This document shows positions 7,001 through 13,845 of a DNA stretch of 18,436 nucleotides, in pieces; positions within the stretch are counted from its first letter, which is position 1, and each line of letters opens with the position of its first letter. The DNA lies in the NCBI GenBank assembly GCA_039767595.1, contig JBDNBY010000058.1, forward strand, positions 1 to 18,436. Reading direction: 5' to 3'. The notes beneath the pieces are model-generated. The model had not been told where the DNA came from. It ran no database searches and was given only the letters and a program-made list of their open reading frames with translations. The DNA is from JBDNBY01 sp039767595. GTDB lineage: Bacteria; Pseudomonadota; Alphaproteobacteria; Rhodobacterales; Rhodobacteraceae. A program made the translations under genes and the position numbers.

Positions 7001-7639
7001 ATGGATGATCAAACCACTGTTGTTATTGTCAGCATTCTCATCATTGCGTTCATCATTGGTATCATTCACGGCGCCATCAAAACATTTCAACGCAATTGGA
7101 TTGCCGCACTTTTATTGTTGATTTTTGTCTTTCCCATCTGGGTCTTCTGGGCAATTATAGAAATGTTTACCGGACCTATTGTGTCTGAGCCGCTGATCGC
7201 CCGGAGCAGCCCATTGTCACAAAATGTCAATGTGACCGTCGTCAATCAATCTGACGGCACTGTGCGACGCATAGAAAATGGCGATCAGAGTTTTCAAAAC
7301 GTGATTGACACCTCAACACAACCACACCAAGACGTCATCCCAGCTGCACCAGCGCCGCTTGGTTATGTTCACGTAAAAAAAACCAATCAGCGGTACGAAA
7401 TATTCCAATCTCACACGACCATTGGCCGCGCAGCCCCGAGCCACATACAAATCACGGACAGCAGTATATCGCGCCAGCATGTGGCCTTGCGCATTCAAGG
7501 TCATCGCGTCTTTGTCTCGGATTTAAACAGCACCAATGGCACCAAAGTGAATGGGCGTCGCATCGGCGGCGAAGTGGAAATTCAGTCTGGCGCAACCATC
7601 ACTGCGGGCCAGTGCGATTTTGTTTATCTTAGCGCTTAA
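7001..7639 (+). CDS. Membrane-anchored FHA-domain protein
   Basis: This 212-residue protein has two hydrophobic helices (about residues 6-26 and 34-57), then a low-complexity Gln/Ser/Pro linker (60-120), then a C-terminal forkhead-associated domain (about 121-212). FHA landmarks are visible: IGR (141-143), SISRQH (155-160) and DLNSTNGTKVNG (174-185). FHA domains bind phosphothreonine peptides, so it probably docks a phosphoprotein at the inner membrane, with the domain cytoplasmic given a two-helix hairpin. No Ser/Thr kinase is in the window. The ATG at 7001 has only a modest GAGAAAG upstream. The codon run for the start of the FHA domain contains an A8 tract (7375-7382). The next gene begins nine bases after its stop, so the two are likely co-transcribed. 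Confidence 0.85.
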   Translation: MDDQTTVVIVSILIIAFIIGIIHGAIKTFQRNWIAALLLLIFVFPIWVFWAIIEMFTGPIVSEPLIARSSPLSQNVNVTVVNQSDGTVRRIENGDQSFQNVIDTSTQPHQDVIPAAPAPLGYVHVKKTNQRYEIFQSHTTIGRAAPSHIQITDSSISRQHVALRIQGHRVFVSDLNSTNGTKVNGRRIGGEVEIQSGATITAGQCDFVYLSA

Positions 7640-7648
7640 AGGTCAACG

Positions 7649-8023
7649 ATGCGCAGCGGTCTAGAAACCTATCTCACACACAAACTCTATGATATTCGTC
7701 ATCGATTGAGGCGCCGTGATCGGGCCGTATTATTGGGGGCGGTTTTGTCCTTTTTGCCGATTTTTCCGGCGTGTTTCCTTGGGTTTATCATTTCGGCGAT
7801 GAACCTCTTTTTGATCCATCGCGGCGTCACTCGCGCGAGCGATCAGCGGTTGGTCGAACTGAGTTTATTGGTCAGTGTGATTTTTTCGGCGATCTGGCTC
7901 ACGGTGATCATTGTCTATGGGCATATGGCGCTTGACGCGCTCATCGATGTTCTACGGGCACCTTGGTCTATATTTGATGTGCTCACCACACCCGCTGCGG
8001 CGCCTGCCCCAATTGCAGTCTAG
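7649..8023 (+). CDS. Small membrane protein next to the FHA gene
   Basis: I do not recognise this 124-residue protein. A positively charged N-terminus (RHRLRRRDR at 17-25) precedes a long hydrophobic stretch (27-57, broken by a Pro pair) and a second at about 68-95, so two or three membrane helices with the N-terminus inside are likely. The tail (PAAAPAPIAV) is Ala/Pro-rich. An AAAGG lies six bases before the ATG. Only nine bases separate it from the FHA gene, which suggests the two act together, perhaps as receptor and partner at the inner membrane. That role is inferred from position only. Confidence 0.75.
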   Translation: MRSGLETYLTHKLYDIRHRLRRRDRAVLLGAVLSFLPIFPACFLGFIISAMNLFLIHRGVTRASDQRLVELSLLVSVIFSAIWLTVIIVYGHMALDALIDVLRAPWSIFDVLTTPAAAPAPIAV

Positions 8024-8177
8024 GCATTCCTGTCATGACCGTTGAGCCAGTCTATCCAATGCGGCTGTTATCGACCGTGCAGGATCAGCTTCGGACTTGT
8101 GATTTTTGCCGGTCCTGTTCATCTTAACCGGCCCCCCAAAAGTGGGGAGAGTACATCGAAATTGAACAACTCTAGGG

Positions 8178-8206
8178 TTGACTTAGCCATCGCATCCCTG
8201 TCGAAT
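8178..8206 (+). promoter_or_regulatory. Candidate promoter of the S8 lipoprotein cluster
   Basis: TTGACT (8178-8183) and TCGAAT (8201-8206) are separated by 17 bases and lie 33 bases before the ATG at 8240. The -35 is good for an alphaproteobacterial housekeeping sigma factor; the -10 matches only four of six. Upstream, short GCCGGT/ACCGGC and CCCC/GGGG inverted repeats at about 8109-8147 could end the FHA-pair transcript. Confidence 0.35.
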
Positions 8207-8239
8207 GGGGCAAACGTAATACTCAAGCGATGATTTCAT

Positions 8240-9292
8240 ATGGATATAAAACTTACAAAATTCAAATTCACGACCTGTGCAATCCCCGCATTCGCAGTTC
8301 TCCTTTCTGGATGCGGCGGCGGCGGTGGAGATCCAACTTTAGTTGGCTCAAACAACCAAGGGGGCAGTGGCACCACTGCCCAATATGATTACGCACAAGG
8401 CACGTCTTCCACACAGGCAAGTGCAGACGCTGCACTAAGTTTGTTGAACGGAACAAACAACGGGAACGACTTCGTCGCGACCACGGACACTAACGCGCGG
8501 ATAGCATGGATTGACTGGTGGACGGGTAAAAACGTCAAAGTTGGTATTGCTGATGATTTTAATACTAACAACGTCAGAGATACCCACGGCGACGATGTGG
8601 CCTTCGTTATCCAGTCCATCGCCCCAGAAGCAACATACAGCCGTATTGATGCGCTTGGCTGGTGGCCTGACATGTCGACCCAAGAAGCACTAGAGTATTT
8701 TGAAGCAAATTACTATCATATCATAAACGCATCATTTGGAATTGAACGCACGGATGTTTCTGAACAAAATTTCAATTCTCGATTACAAAGCGCGATAGCC
8801 AACTTTGATCAAGAGGCTGAAAACAGCAAACAAGCTTTGATCATTTATGCAGCGGGCAACTCAGGGGAGTCCTGTGCAGGTCGAAGAGGTGAGGACTGCG
8901 ACCTCCAGCAGGCTATTGTTTCGGGGTTGCGCGACGCAGGCTACACCGCAGGAGAGAAGACTATTTTTGTTGGCGCTCTGGCAGATGGAAGCAATGAGAT
9001 GGCAGATTATTCACTCATTGCCGGTGATCTGAAAAATGATTTTCTCGTCGCGCATGATGATGTTGCGACATATGGGGATGATAGCGGAACATCCTTTGCC
9101 GCGCCGCGTGTCACGGGGGCCGCAGCTTTGGTACGACATAAGTTTCCGAATTTAACCTCGGACCAACTGAAACAAGTTCTTCTGCAAACCGCAGACGATT
9201 TAGGGGATACAGGTGTCGACGAGATTTACGGCCACGGCAAACTGAGCATTGTCAATGCGCTGAGCCCTGTCGGAAGGGTCGTCCCGAGATGA
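8240..9292 (+). CDS. Subtilisin-like (S8) serine protease, lipoprotein
   Basis: This 350-residue protein begins with a lipoprotein signal (h-region CAIPAFAVLLSG, modified Cys C25) followed by a glycine-rich tether (GGGGG) and a Ser/Gln/Thr linker to about residue 60. The subtilase core then shows the probable triad: D105 in VGIADDF, H116 in DTHGDDVAFVI, and S285 in GTSFAAPRVTGAAAL. The oxyanion Asn is N207 in YAAGNSG. C212 and C220 could form a disulfide. The catalytic domain is compact and there is no autotransporter barrel at its C-terminus. It should act in the periplasm or on the outer-membrane face. The start codon has no strong Shine-Dalgarno sequence. The stop overlaps the next small gene (ATGA), and the cluster is AT-rich relative to the flanks, suggesting transfer. 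Target unknown. Confidence 0.88.
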   Translation: MDIKLTKFKFTTCAIPAFAVLLSGCGGGGGDPTLVGSNNQGGSGTTAQYDYAQGTSSTQASADAALSLLNGTNNGNDFVATTDTNARIAWIDWWTGKNVKVGIADDFNTNNVRDTHGDDVAFVIQSIAPEATYSRIDALGWWPDMSTQEALEYFEANYYHIINASFGIERTDVSEQNFNSRLQSAIANFDQEAENSKQALIIYAAGNSGESCAGRRGEDCDLQQAIVSGLRDAGYTAGEKTIFVGALADGSNEMADYSLIAGDLKNDFLVAHDDVATYGDDSGTSFAAPRVTGAAALVRHKFPNLTSDQLKQVLLQTADDLGDTGVDEIYGHGKLSIVNALSPVGRVVPR

Positions 9293-9432
9293 AACCAATC
9301 GCTTGGACAGTGTTTTTTGTCTTGCTGGCAATGTCATGCACAGACCAATCCCATCTAGATCAACTTGATCCTAAAAGCGACGACAAAGGGGTGACGCCTC
9401 GGCCAATCCCTGATCCGTATCCAAGATATTAG
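9289..9432 (+). CDS. 47-residue putative lipoprotein, ATGA-coupled to the S8 protease
   Basis: A short frame starts at the ATG (9289-9291) whose last two bases are part of the protease stop codon TGA (9290-9292), the usual sign of translational coupling. The product is MKPIAWTVFFVLLAMSC, with a lipobox-like LAMSC placing the lipid Cys at residue 17, then a hydrophilic tail rich in Asp and Pro (TPRPIPDPYPRY) with a TAG stop. The lipobox is not perfect (Met at -2), so secretion is likely but lipidation less certain. Mature length would be only about 30 residues. It could be a partner, inhibitor or tether of the protease; no homologue is recognised. Confidence 0.65.
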   Translation: MKPIAWTVFFVLLAMSCTDQSHLDQLDPKSDDKGVTPRPIPDPYPRY

Positions 9433-9441
9433 TGTATTATA

Positions 9442-9971
9442 ATGCACATATCTTACCGACTCTTATGTGCCCTCATGTTTTACTGCGTCGCCATAAATTC
9501 ACTATGGGCCGACATTCTAATTTTACCCATGAGCGGGTCAAGCACCCACACATTCAGTGCCCCGTATTCAGGTCATTTTAGGGCCATAAACGGGGAACGC
9601 TTTGATGCCAGCGAATATTATAAATCAACACGCCAAGAATTTTTTTGAGTGGTGTGATTATATGGGAAGCCCAGCGCAACGTTACGTTGACAGTGCCATG
9701 GAGCTTTGACGCCGGATACGACAGCGCGCTCTTCCAAACAGATCCGGCACTTCAACTCGGGGTGCGCGCAGATGTGTCATTTCAAAACAAGTCGGTCACA
9801 TTCGGGGTGGACAACCTTCTGTCGATCGGCGGAAATGTGACTGAACGGCCCTGCGTCGATCAGTTATTTCGCGATTTTCACTGTGGCACGGGTCTGCCGT
9901 GGACCGACAAACCAAACCCGTCTACAGCTGATACGCAGACTTACCACATCACATATCGCGTGGCCTTTTGA
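9442..9971 (+). pseudogene. Secreted beta-barrel-like envelope protein, frame broken at a T7 run
   Basis: One frame (9442-9648) gives a signal peptide (MHISYRLLCALMFYCVAI, likely cut after SLWA at residue 23) and the first 68 residues, ending TRQEFF then TGA. A second frame (from about 9645, no ribosome site, only a TTG) continues LSGVIIWEAQRN to the stop at 9971. The shift falls on seven Ts (9640-9646); one extra T would fuse the frames into a 176-residue protein. The C-terminus (YHITYRVAF) alternates hydrophobic residues and ends in Phe, the signature recognised by the BAM machinery, and the strand-like text GVRADVSFQNKSVTFGVDN fits an outer-membrane barrel. C138 and C148 may pair. It follows the small lipoprotein by nine bases. 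It may be a pseudogene, a slippage-dependent gene or a sequencing error. Confidence 0.6.
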
Positions 9972-10097
9972 CATATAATGATGCGAAGCACAGCTCATGC
10001 AATAGGCTCTGGTGGCAATGCGCGACCGTGAGCTCTAGCCTTCCGCGGCAATAGCGCTATGATGTGGGAATACGTTACACAAAGGTGAGCCATCCTC

Positions 10098-10220
10098 ATG
10101 TCTTCAGCAAAACCCCCTAAAAAGCCAATGAGTGACGCGCGTATTTCGGGAATGATTGCAACGGGCGTATTGATCTTTCTGGGTATTTTGACAACGGCGG
10201 TCGTTGTCTTTTCGGGGTGA
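10098..10220 (+). CDS. 40-residue single-helix membrane protein
   Basis: The frame runs from the ATG at 10098 to TGA at 10218-10220 with AAGGTGAG starting 16 bases upstream, a good ribosome binding site. The product has a basic, proline-containing N-terminus (MSSAKPPKKPMSDAR) and one membrane helix (about 17-39: SGMIATGVLIFLGILTTAVVVFSG). The N-terminus should face the cytoplasm. No family is recognised; tiny proteins of this kind are often missed. A TATGAT at about 10057-10062 could be its -10, without a clear -35. Confidence 0.65.
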   Translation: MSSAKPPKKPMSDARISGMIATGVLIFLGILTTAVVVFSG

Positions 10221-10222
10221 GC

Positions 10223-10242
10223 GGCCCGCATCCCCTGCGGCC
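10223..10242 (+). terminator. Hairpin immediately after the 40-residue gene
   Basis: GGCCCGCA (10223-10230) pairs with TGCGGCC (10236-10242) with one bulged C and a five-base loop, starting three bases after the stop codon and followed by TCTTAT. The position favours a terminator; the T tract is poor. Confidence 0.45.
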
Positions 10243-10512
10243 TCTTATCGCCCTTGGGTCAAAGGGTCGCACGCGCTGCGGTTGCTTTTGACGTTGGGTT
10301 AGCTATCTTTGGGATAGATGTTTCATGTGTTGTCGATCTTTCCTTGCGAGGATCTTGGGCCAACGCCCCGTGAACCACGCGTAACGAATGAGTTGTGATC
10401 CTGTGCACATGGACGGCAGGTCGCGACGAAACACTCGATGGCCGACTGAAAATACAGTGCCAGATGAGCGGCATTAGCATGAAACACGGATTAGAAGAAA
10501 AGGTACAAACCA

Positions 10513-10764
10513 ATGATTCCAAATACAAGTTTTCAGCTGAGTGTTGATGATATCTCCCTCATCGAACATGCGTTAAGTAACAAACTCTCTCGCCTCAGCA
10601 CGCGCCGATTGACTCACCTCGAAAGCACGATCATTCCCCAAGAGCAGATCAATAGCATCCAAGACATCGACGACGAAGTCCGTGACATCACGGATCTTTT
10701 AGGCCGTTTGCATCATCAGAAAAACTGGTATCGCCCTCGGTCCGAGACATATATCAGCGGCTAA
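10513..10764 (+). CDS. 83-residue hypothetical protein, helical with YRPR tail
   Basis: The product reads as soluble and mostly helical (FQLSVDDISLIEHALSNKL, DIDDEVRDITDLLGRLHHQ), ending KNWYRPRSETYISG. I recall similar short Rhodobacterales proteins with LSVDDxxLIE at the front and LGRLHxQKxxYRP near the end, so it is probably a conserved family member, but no function is known. AAAAGG precedes the ATG at 10513 by about ten bases. It stands alone in a 300-base gene-poor stretch (10221-10512, nothing else recognised), convergent with the M20 gene whose end lies 58 bases on. Confidence 0.75.
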   Translation: MIPNTSFQLSVDDISLIEHALSNKLSRLSTRRLTHLESTIIPQEQINSIQDIDDEVRDITDLLGRLHHQKNWYRPRSETYISG

Positions 10765-10821
10765 ATCAGGCGTATCGTCCGAAAATCGCACACCCAGCCG
10801 TGGGACATATCACCGCAGCTG

Positions 10822-11991
10822 TCAGTCGCACTCACAGCCTGCCGCCTGAATGGCGCGCGTCAAAATATCAATCCCAATTGGGATCAGCGCGTCGGGAAAA
10901 TCATAGTACTGATCATGCAGCGCAGGGTGCCCCTCGCCCGCCCCTAAAAGGAGCATTGCCGCTTGGGCCACTGCACCAAATTCGCCGAAGTCCTCTGAGG
11001 CGCGCATCGGCAGGGCGCCCGACACCTGCAACGCGCCGCATTGCGTCACCGCGGCTTGCAACAGATCCGTCGCCGCCTCATCATTGCGGCAGGCGGCGAA
11101 GACATCCTCGAACGTGATTTCAATCTGCAACCCATAGGCCCGTGCTTTATCCGCCAAAAACGCCTCAACCTCTTGGACCAAGCCCTGCATCGCGTCATCA
11201 TGTTGCGTGCGCAACGTCATCCACAGCTCGCCCTGCGCAGGCGCCACACCAAATGTCGGCGCGCCCAGCTGCGCATGCGTCAGGGTCACGCGGCGAAATG
11301 TACTGTCTTGGGGCGCAGCGCCGCGCTCAAATTGATCAAGGGCTTGCATCACCTGCGCCATCGCCTGCGCCGGCGACAGGCCCGTGTGCGGCGTTGAGGC
11401 ATGCGCCGCGCGCCCCGTGAACACCGCGCGCATACCGCGCGAGGGACAGGCCATCGGCCCCGCATCGAGGGCCACAGCACCCAGCGGCAGACTAGGCATA
11501 TTATGCAAGGCAAAGGCATAGTTAGGCACAATTTGAGCAAACCGATGATCGGCAATCACGGCCCGCGCACCCGATCCATCCTCCTCTGCGGGTTGAAAGA
11601 GCACGACGATTTCACCGCAGCGCGGCCGATGCGCGGCGACCCACTGCGCCACACCAAGCACAATCGCCATATGCCCATCATGCCCGCAGACATGCGCAAT
11701 CCCGTCGCGCATCGAGGCATAGGGCACATCCCCGCGTTCAAGGATCGGCAAAGCGTCCAATTCACAGCGGATCATCACGCGCGGGCCATCGTGTGCCCCG
11801 CGATAGATCGCAGCGACCCCATGACCGCCCAGCCCTGACATTAAGCGATCCGGCCGCGTTGCGCGTAAGGCATCGCTCACGGTTTGCGCGGTAAGCTTCT
11901 CTTGCCCAGACACCTCAGGTGCGCGGTGCAAGGCGTGACGCCATTGGACCAGCTGATCAATCTGATCCGCACTCAATGGGGCGTGTCTCAC
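10822..11991 (-). CDS. M20-family (M20D) metallo-amidohydrolase
   Basis: From the preferred GTG start the product is 389 residues. It has the M20D pattern of amino-acid/peptide deacylases: D79 in CELDALP, HVCGHDGH at 100-107, FQPAEE at 132-137, and LHN at 162-164, with a lid domain (about 175-290) carrying GRAAHAS. These enzymes remove an acyl group from N-acyl amino acids using two metal ions in the cytoplasm. A longer frame exists from 12030, but the GTG at 11991 overlaps the upstream stop (GTGA) and has GAGGTGG seven bases before it, so I chose it. It is the last gene of the minus-strand operon. In E. coli an M20 gene (ygeY) also neighbours a diaminopropionate ammonia-lyase gene (ygeX), supporting a linked role. 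Confidence 0.88.
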   Translation of the reverse strand: MRHAPLSADQIDQLVQWRHALHRAPEVSGQEKLTAQTVSDALRATRPDRLMSGLGGHGVAAIYRGAHDGPRVMIRCELDALPILERGDVPYASMRDGIAHVCGHDGHMAIVLGVAQWVAAHRPRCGEIVVLFQPAEEDGSGARAVIADHRFAQIVPNYAFALHNMPSLPLGAVALDAGPMACPSRGMRAVFTGRAAHASTPHTGLSPAQAMAQVMQALDQFERGAAPQDSTFRRVTLTHAQLGAPTFGVAPAQGELWMTLRTQHDDAMQGLVQEVEAFLADKARAYGLQIEITFEDVFAACRNDEAATDLLQAAVTQCGALQVSGALPMRASEDFGEFGAVAQAAMLLLGAGEGHPALHDQYYDFPDALIPIGIDILTRAIQAAGCECD

Positions 11992-12707
11992 GGGTCGGCC
12001 ACCTCGTGCCACAGCTGTTTCATATGCCACGCCAGCGCCGAGTTTGAGGAAAACACAGGCTTGCCCAACTGATCTTGGAGGCGCGCGCGCACCCCAGCGG
12101 TGCGCAGATTGGTACAGCTGAGAAAGACACCCTCGACCTTGGGATCGCGCCCCAACTCAAGTGCGGCAGCATAGATCGCCTCTGGATCGATGCGCACAAC
12201 GGCGGCCTCTTGTGCAATGGAAAAGCTACCTGATGTGCGCAGGTTCAGCCCCGCCTGCGCAAAGCCGTCCATCAGCGGCACATTCACCTCGGCCACATAG
12301 GGCGTCACCAATGCCAATTCGCGCACATGATGATGACGCGCATAGGCAATCGCCGCGCGCAGCGGATCGGTGACATGAGCCACATCGCATGTCTCTTGGA
12401 TCAATTCGGCCACGGCGTGCGAGCCGATAATCGAGCTGGCAGAGGTGCATCCATACCCCACCACAGCAAACCGCCGCGCCTTTGGCAAGAGGGCGGCTGC
12501 GGCGCTTATGTGCCCCTCCATTGACCGCAGGGTATCTGGGGTCACATCGGCGGCACTGGGAATGCGATTGCTGTAAAATGGCGCCGGATGATCGGCAAAC
12601 TCTTGTTTAAATTCGGGCTCAATCGTTTCATCCGTCTCTAACACGATCAACCCCATCGGGGGGCAGTTGGGGTCATCTTCGATCAAGCGGTAAGGAAGCT
12701 GTTTCAT
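11988..12707 (-). CDS. Asp/Glu racemase-family protein (EutA / maleate isomerase-like)
   Basis: The product from ATG 12707 is 239 residues. The two catalytic-type cysteines of the family are visible: C87 in VVGYGCTSAS and C198 in VFLSCTNLRT, each at the mouth of one half of the pseudo-symmetric fold. GLIVLETDETIE (19-30) and the CTS/SCTNLR pair resemble EutA of ectoine utilisation, maleate isomerases and arylmalonate decarboxylases more than classical glutamate racemase. It would isomerise, racemise or decarboxylate a small carboxylate. An upstream in-frame Met reaches 12824 but overlaps the M24 gene by 110 bases; the ATG at 12707 sits seven bases after the M24 stop, so it is the better start even though its Shine-Dalgarno sequence is weak. 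The stop overlaps the M20 start. Confidence 0.82.
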   Translation of the reverse strand: MKQLPYRLIEDDPNCPPMGLIVLETDETIEPEFKQEFADHPAPFYSNRIPSAADVTPDTLRSMEGHISAAAALLPKARRFAVVGYGCTSASSIIGSHAVAELIQETCDVAHVTDPLRAAIAYARHHHVRELALVTPYVAEVNVPLMDGFAQAGLNLRTSGSFSIAQEAAVVRIDPEAIYAAALELGRDPKVEGVFLSCTNLRTAGVRARLQDQLGKPVFSSNSALAWHMKQLWHEVADP

Positions 12708-12714
12708 ATTGCGC

Positions 12715-13845
12715 TCATAGCTGTGAAATCTGCGCCGCGTGGCGCGGGCTGAGGAACTCTGGCCCAGATGAAGTGATGAGAATATTCTCTTCATGCACCA
12801 TAATTTTTGATCCAATCGCCACACCAGGCTCGAGGGTAAGGACCATGCCGACCTCTAGCTCGGTCGTGTCTTGGGCAATCAAAGACGGCCATTCGGTCAA
12901 CGACATCCCAAGACCATGGCCCAAGCGCCCCGCATCAGATGCCGTGCCATCGCTGACCACGGCGTCCATCGCGGCAAAGACATCACAGGCACGGCGCCCC
13001 GGCTGGCACTGTTCCAATCCTGCATCGACGGCCTCGATCAATCGTGCATGGCCTGCGCTCACGGCTAGACTTGGCGTGCCCACTGACCAATTGCGATCAA
13101 AATCGCAAAAATAGCCGTCCCAAACAAGGCCGGTGTCCAACATCAAAACATCCCCTTGGCGCAATGGCACGGGCCGCGCCGGCGAAATGACATCCTCATA
13201 CCCGCCCTGAGCGGCCCCGCCGGCCAAATAGGGCACCCAATCTGCCCCCTCTTCGAGGCAGAGCATTTGAAATCTGCGGAACACCTGATCCAGCGGCACC
13301 CCCTCTTGGGCGATGTACGGCACGCGGGCAAAGGCCCGCCCCGCAATATCACATGCTTTGCGAATTTTCGAAATTTCCGCCGCTGATTTCACCATGCGCA
13401 GCCGCCGCATGATCCCATGATCCGAAGTCACACGGACCGCAGCGGTCAATTTTTGCACATCCGCATAAGGCATCCGCAGATGGCTCTCGTGCCCATCATG
13501 CAGCGCAACGGGGCCGTCGCCGGCCACTTCGCTCAAGGTATCGATCAACAAGGATATGCCATCATCCTCAAGATCAGGCGCACGCCATGTCCGAATATCA
13601 CGCACCCACGTTTGCCCCATCAAGGCGGCGCCAATCGAGGGGATCACCGCAATCGGCGCCCCCGTCGCCGGCAGCACAAGGAACCACGGGCGCGACGGGC
13701 TTTCCCAAAACCGCGTCAAGAAGCCTGTGAAATAGCGGATCTCAGGCTCTGACGTCAACAGCATCGCCCCAAGGTCATGCTGCGCCATCAGCGCTTGGGC
13801 CTTGGCGGTGCGGCTCTCGTACTCGTTTTGATCAAAGCCTCTCAT
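12715..13845 (-). CDS. M24-family metallohydrolase (Xaa-Pro peptidase / DoeA-like)
   Basis: This 376-residue protein has a creatinase-type N-terminal domain (about 1-145, with EIRYFTGFLTRF) and a pita-bread catalytic domain (about 150-370). All five metal ligands are visible: D237 in LDTG, D248 in CDFDRNW, H310 in GHGLGMS, E339 in LEPGVA and E352 or E353 in HEEN. M24 members include aminopeptidase P, prolidase, creatinase and ectoine hydrolase (DoeA/EutD). Given the neighbours I favour hydrolysis of a small cyclic amide or amidine over peptide cleavage, but the sequence alone does not decide. The ATG overlaps the previous stop (ATGA at 13845-13842), indicating coupling. Length is normal for DoeA-like or Xaa-Pro dipeptidase forms. 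Confidence 0.85.
   Translation of the reverse strand: MRGFDQNEYESRTAKAQALMAQHDLGAMLLTSEPEIRYFTGFLTRFWESPSRPWFLVLPATGAPIAVIPSIGAALMGQTWVRDIRTWRAPDLEDDGISLLIDTLSEVAGDGPVALHDGHESHLRMPYADVQKLTAAVRVTSDHGIMRRLRMVKSAAEISKIRKACDIAGRAFARVPYIAQEGVPLDQVFRRFQMLCLEEGADWVPYLAGGAAQGGYEDVISPARPVPLRQGDVLMLDTGLVWDGYFCDFDRNWSVGTPSLAVSAGHARLIEAVDAGLEQCQPGRRACDVFAAMDAVVSDGTASDAGRLGHGLGMSLTEWPSLIAQDTTELEVGMVLTLEPGVAIGSKIMVHEENILITSSGPEFLSPRHAAQISQL

Noticed and set aside
6782..7090. 102-residue minus-strand open frame overlapping the FHA gene start
   Set aside because: Overlaps the FHA gene's helix region in antisense, shows Asn/Asp-rich antisense-type text, no ribosome site.
9636..9650. Canonical programmed -1 frameshift heptamer
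   Set aside because: In the zero frame the site reads A-TTT-TTT, so the first codon would re-pair poorly; there is no clear stimulating structure. T7 slippage or mutation explains it better.
12715..13845. Firm assignment of the M24 gene as ectoine hydrolase (doeA/eutD)
   Set aside because: The deacylase, PLP and reductase genes are not the usual ectoine families, and no regulator or transporter of ectoine is present. The metal ligands are shared by all M24 peptidases.
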